From JAZBPO01 sp963691775 (GTDB lineage: Bacteria > Pseudomonadota > Gammaproteobacteria > Pseudomonadales > Azotimanducaceae): a stretch of DNA of 64,000 nt. Each line of letters starts with the position of its first letter. Position 1 is the stretch's first letter. The translations under genes were made by a program, and so were the position numbers. This document shows, piece by piece, positions 63,153 to 64,000 of this stretch. The notes under the pieces are model-generated. The model did no database searches and was not told the origin of the DNA. It worked only from the letters and a program-made list of their open reading frames with translations. The DNA lies in contig OY829369.1 in assembly GCA_963691775.1 (NCBI GenBank), positions 4,632,634 to 4,696,633 of the forward strand, in the 5' to 3' direction.

Positions 63153-64000
63153 ATGCGAGTATGGCCGATCTTCCTTCTGCTTCTCGGAGCGATGACGGGT
63201 TCCGCAGCGCAGCAGCCCGCGGATGATGCCTTGATTGGCATCTACGGCGCTTTGCCTCGAATCCGCTCCGTCGCCATATCGCCGAACGGCGCACACGTGG
63301 CCTTCATCCAGCGAGTTGAAGGCCACGACACGTTTGTTGTGATCGACCAGCGATCCGGCGAAGTCATTGGCGCGGCCAATGCGTCGGAGGTAAAGGCGCG
63401 CTCCGTGTACTTCGCAACGCCGAACCACGTCATCCTGATCGCGTCCAGGACGCTCTCGCACGTGAGAATCCGTGGTGATTGGGAACACCACAATGCGGTT
63501 GTGTACGACATTCGGACGGGCGACCTCACGCGGCTCCCGCGGAAGCAAATGAATCTATTCGTCGGACAGAGCGGCTTGGGGCGCCTGATCGGGGTGGATT
63601 CGGAGAACGCGCGCGTCTATCTCCCGGCATTCTTTGAAGCGGGCCGCGAGCCATCCAATCACCTCATGGAGATTGACCTCGATGATGGCGATGCGCGCAT
63701 TCACGAAGAAGGCAACGCGCACACGGTCGACTGGTTCGTCGGCCGTGGAGGGCGAGTACTGGCGCGCGAAGACTTCGACAATAAGAAGCACCTGCATATC
63801 GTTTACAGCTATGCCAGCGGTGAACCAGTAGAGCTCTATCGAAGCGAAACCGAGATTCCTGACCTGCGCATCGAAGGGGTTTCCGACGACGAGAGCGCGC
63901 TCGTCGTCGTCGCGAAGGTCGGTGCGGCGGACGCCGTGCACCGCATCTCGCTCGCGGATGGTAGTTGGTCTGAACCGGCGCACGTTCAGCGCGATGGAGA
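63153..64000 (+). CDS. S9 family (prolyl oligopeptidase-type) peptidase, N-terminal part; runs off the window
   Basis: The frame is open from the ATG at 63153 to the last base, about 282 residues. A signal peptide is seen (MRVWPIFLLLLGAMTGSAAQ). The rest has the WD-like beta-propeller blades of S9 exopeptidases (SVAISPNGAHVAFIQRVEG, VVYDIRTGDLTRLP, EIDLDDGDARI). The catalytic hydrolase domain lies beyond the window. AAGGA is well placed before the ATG. Confidence 0.8.
   Translation, partial: MRVWPIFLLLLGAMTGSAAQQPADDALIGIYGALPRIRSVAISPNGAHVAFIQRVEGHDTFVVIDQRSGEVIGAANASEVKARSVYFATPNHVILIASRTLSHVRIRGDWEHHNAVVYDIRTGDLTRLPRKQMNLFVGQSGLGRLIGVDSENARVYLPAFFEAGREPSNHLMEIDLDDGDARIHEEGNAHTVDWFVGRGGRVLAREDFDNKKHLHIVYSYASGEPVELYRSETEIPDLRIEGVSDDESALVVVAKVGAADAVHRISLADGSWSEPAHVQRDG

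Overview
The window is a GC-rich (roughly 60-65%) stretch of bacterial chromosome that looks like ordinary core genome of a gammaproteobacterium. The evidence is the set of families together: a six-gene Na+-translocating NADH:quinone reductase (nqrABCDEF), the PspF/PspA/PspB/PspC envelope-stress module, HrpA, RNase D, DusA, YcgL and YcgN, the long (PA3001-like) GAPDH beside nqr, a DUF3080 lipoprotein and E. coli-type QueF. I cannot name a genus from sequence alone. Four tRNA genes (Glu-UUC, Gly-GCC, Ser-GGA, Ala-GGC) and a 4.5S/SRP RNA are present. There is no rRNA operon, CRISPR array, prophage or intact insertion sequence.

Layout. 11-4727: three overlapping genes for a 2-oxoacid:ferredoxin oxidoreductase (gamma-alpha fusion plus beta) and an Fe-S flavoprotein that could connect it to NAD(P)H. 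4970-12815: long-form GAPDH followed by nqrABCDEF. 12816-14631: a decayed patch with two broken VOC/glyoxalase-like genes, one split by about 0.85 kb that carries a small membrane-protein gene. 14632-22094: enoyl-CoA hydratase, NUDIX hydrolase, a 0.8 kb gene-free stretch, GNAT acetyltransferase, DUF503, DUF3080 lipoprotein, PutP-like Na+/solute symporter, glutathione peroxidase, DUF815 ATPase. 22126-31255: DUF481 outer-membrane-type protein, tRNA-Glu and tRNA-Gly, an ABC-F ATPase, a small conserved protein, a histidine phosphatase, an ABC-2 exporter pair, queF, a hexapeptide acyltransferase, a 0.9 kb gene-poor stretch and tRNA-Ser.

31256-39750: DksA with half its zinc ligands, SRP RNA, an epoxide-hydrolase-like enzyme, an exported chorismate mutase-cyclohexadienyl dehydratase fusion, a pentapeptide-repeat protein, and the psp locus (pspF divergent from pspA-pspB-pspC-DUF2807 lipoprotein-small membrane protein), then a glycerophosphodiesterase. 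39861-48600: dnaX-ybaB-recR-rnd-ycgL-ycgN and a membrane protein, cysK, and a MoxR-ATPase/VWA pair. 48647-64000: hrpA, a response regulator-PP2C phosphatase with a STAS partner, a TerB-like protein, dusA, gltX, tRNA-Ala, an FHA protein, a small acidic protein, a flavoprotein-SelD fusion, a MOSC protein, an IS3-type orfA remnant and the start of an S9 peptidase that runs off the window.

No wholly novel system stands out. The items most worth a second look are the aroQ-pheC fusion, the psp operon with a toastrack-type lipoprotein and a second copy of the PspC C-terminal helix, the split VOC gene, the two-cysteine DksA, the oxidoreductase module at the left edge, and the unusually tight tail-to-tail gene packing (seven convergent pairs with stop codons 13 bases or less apart).
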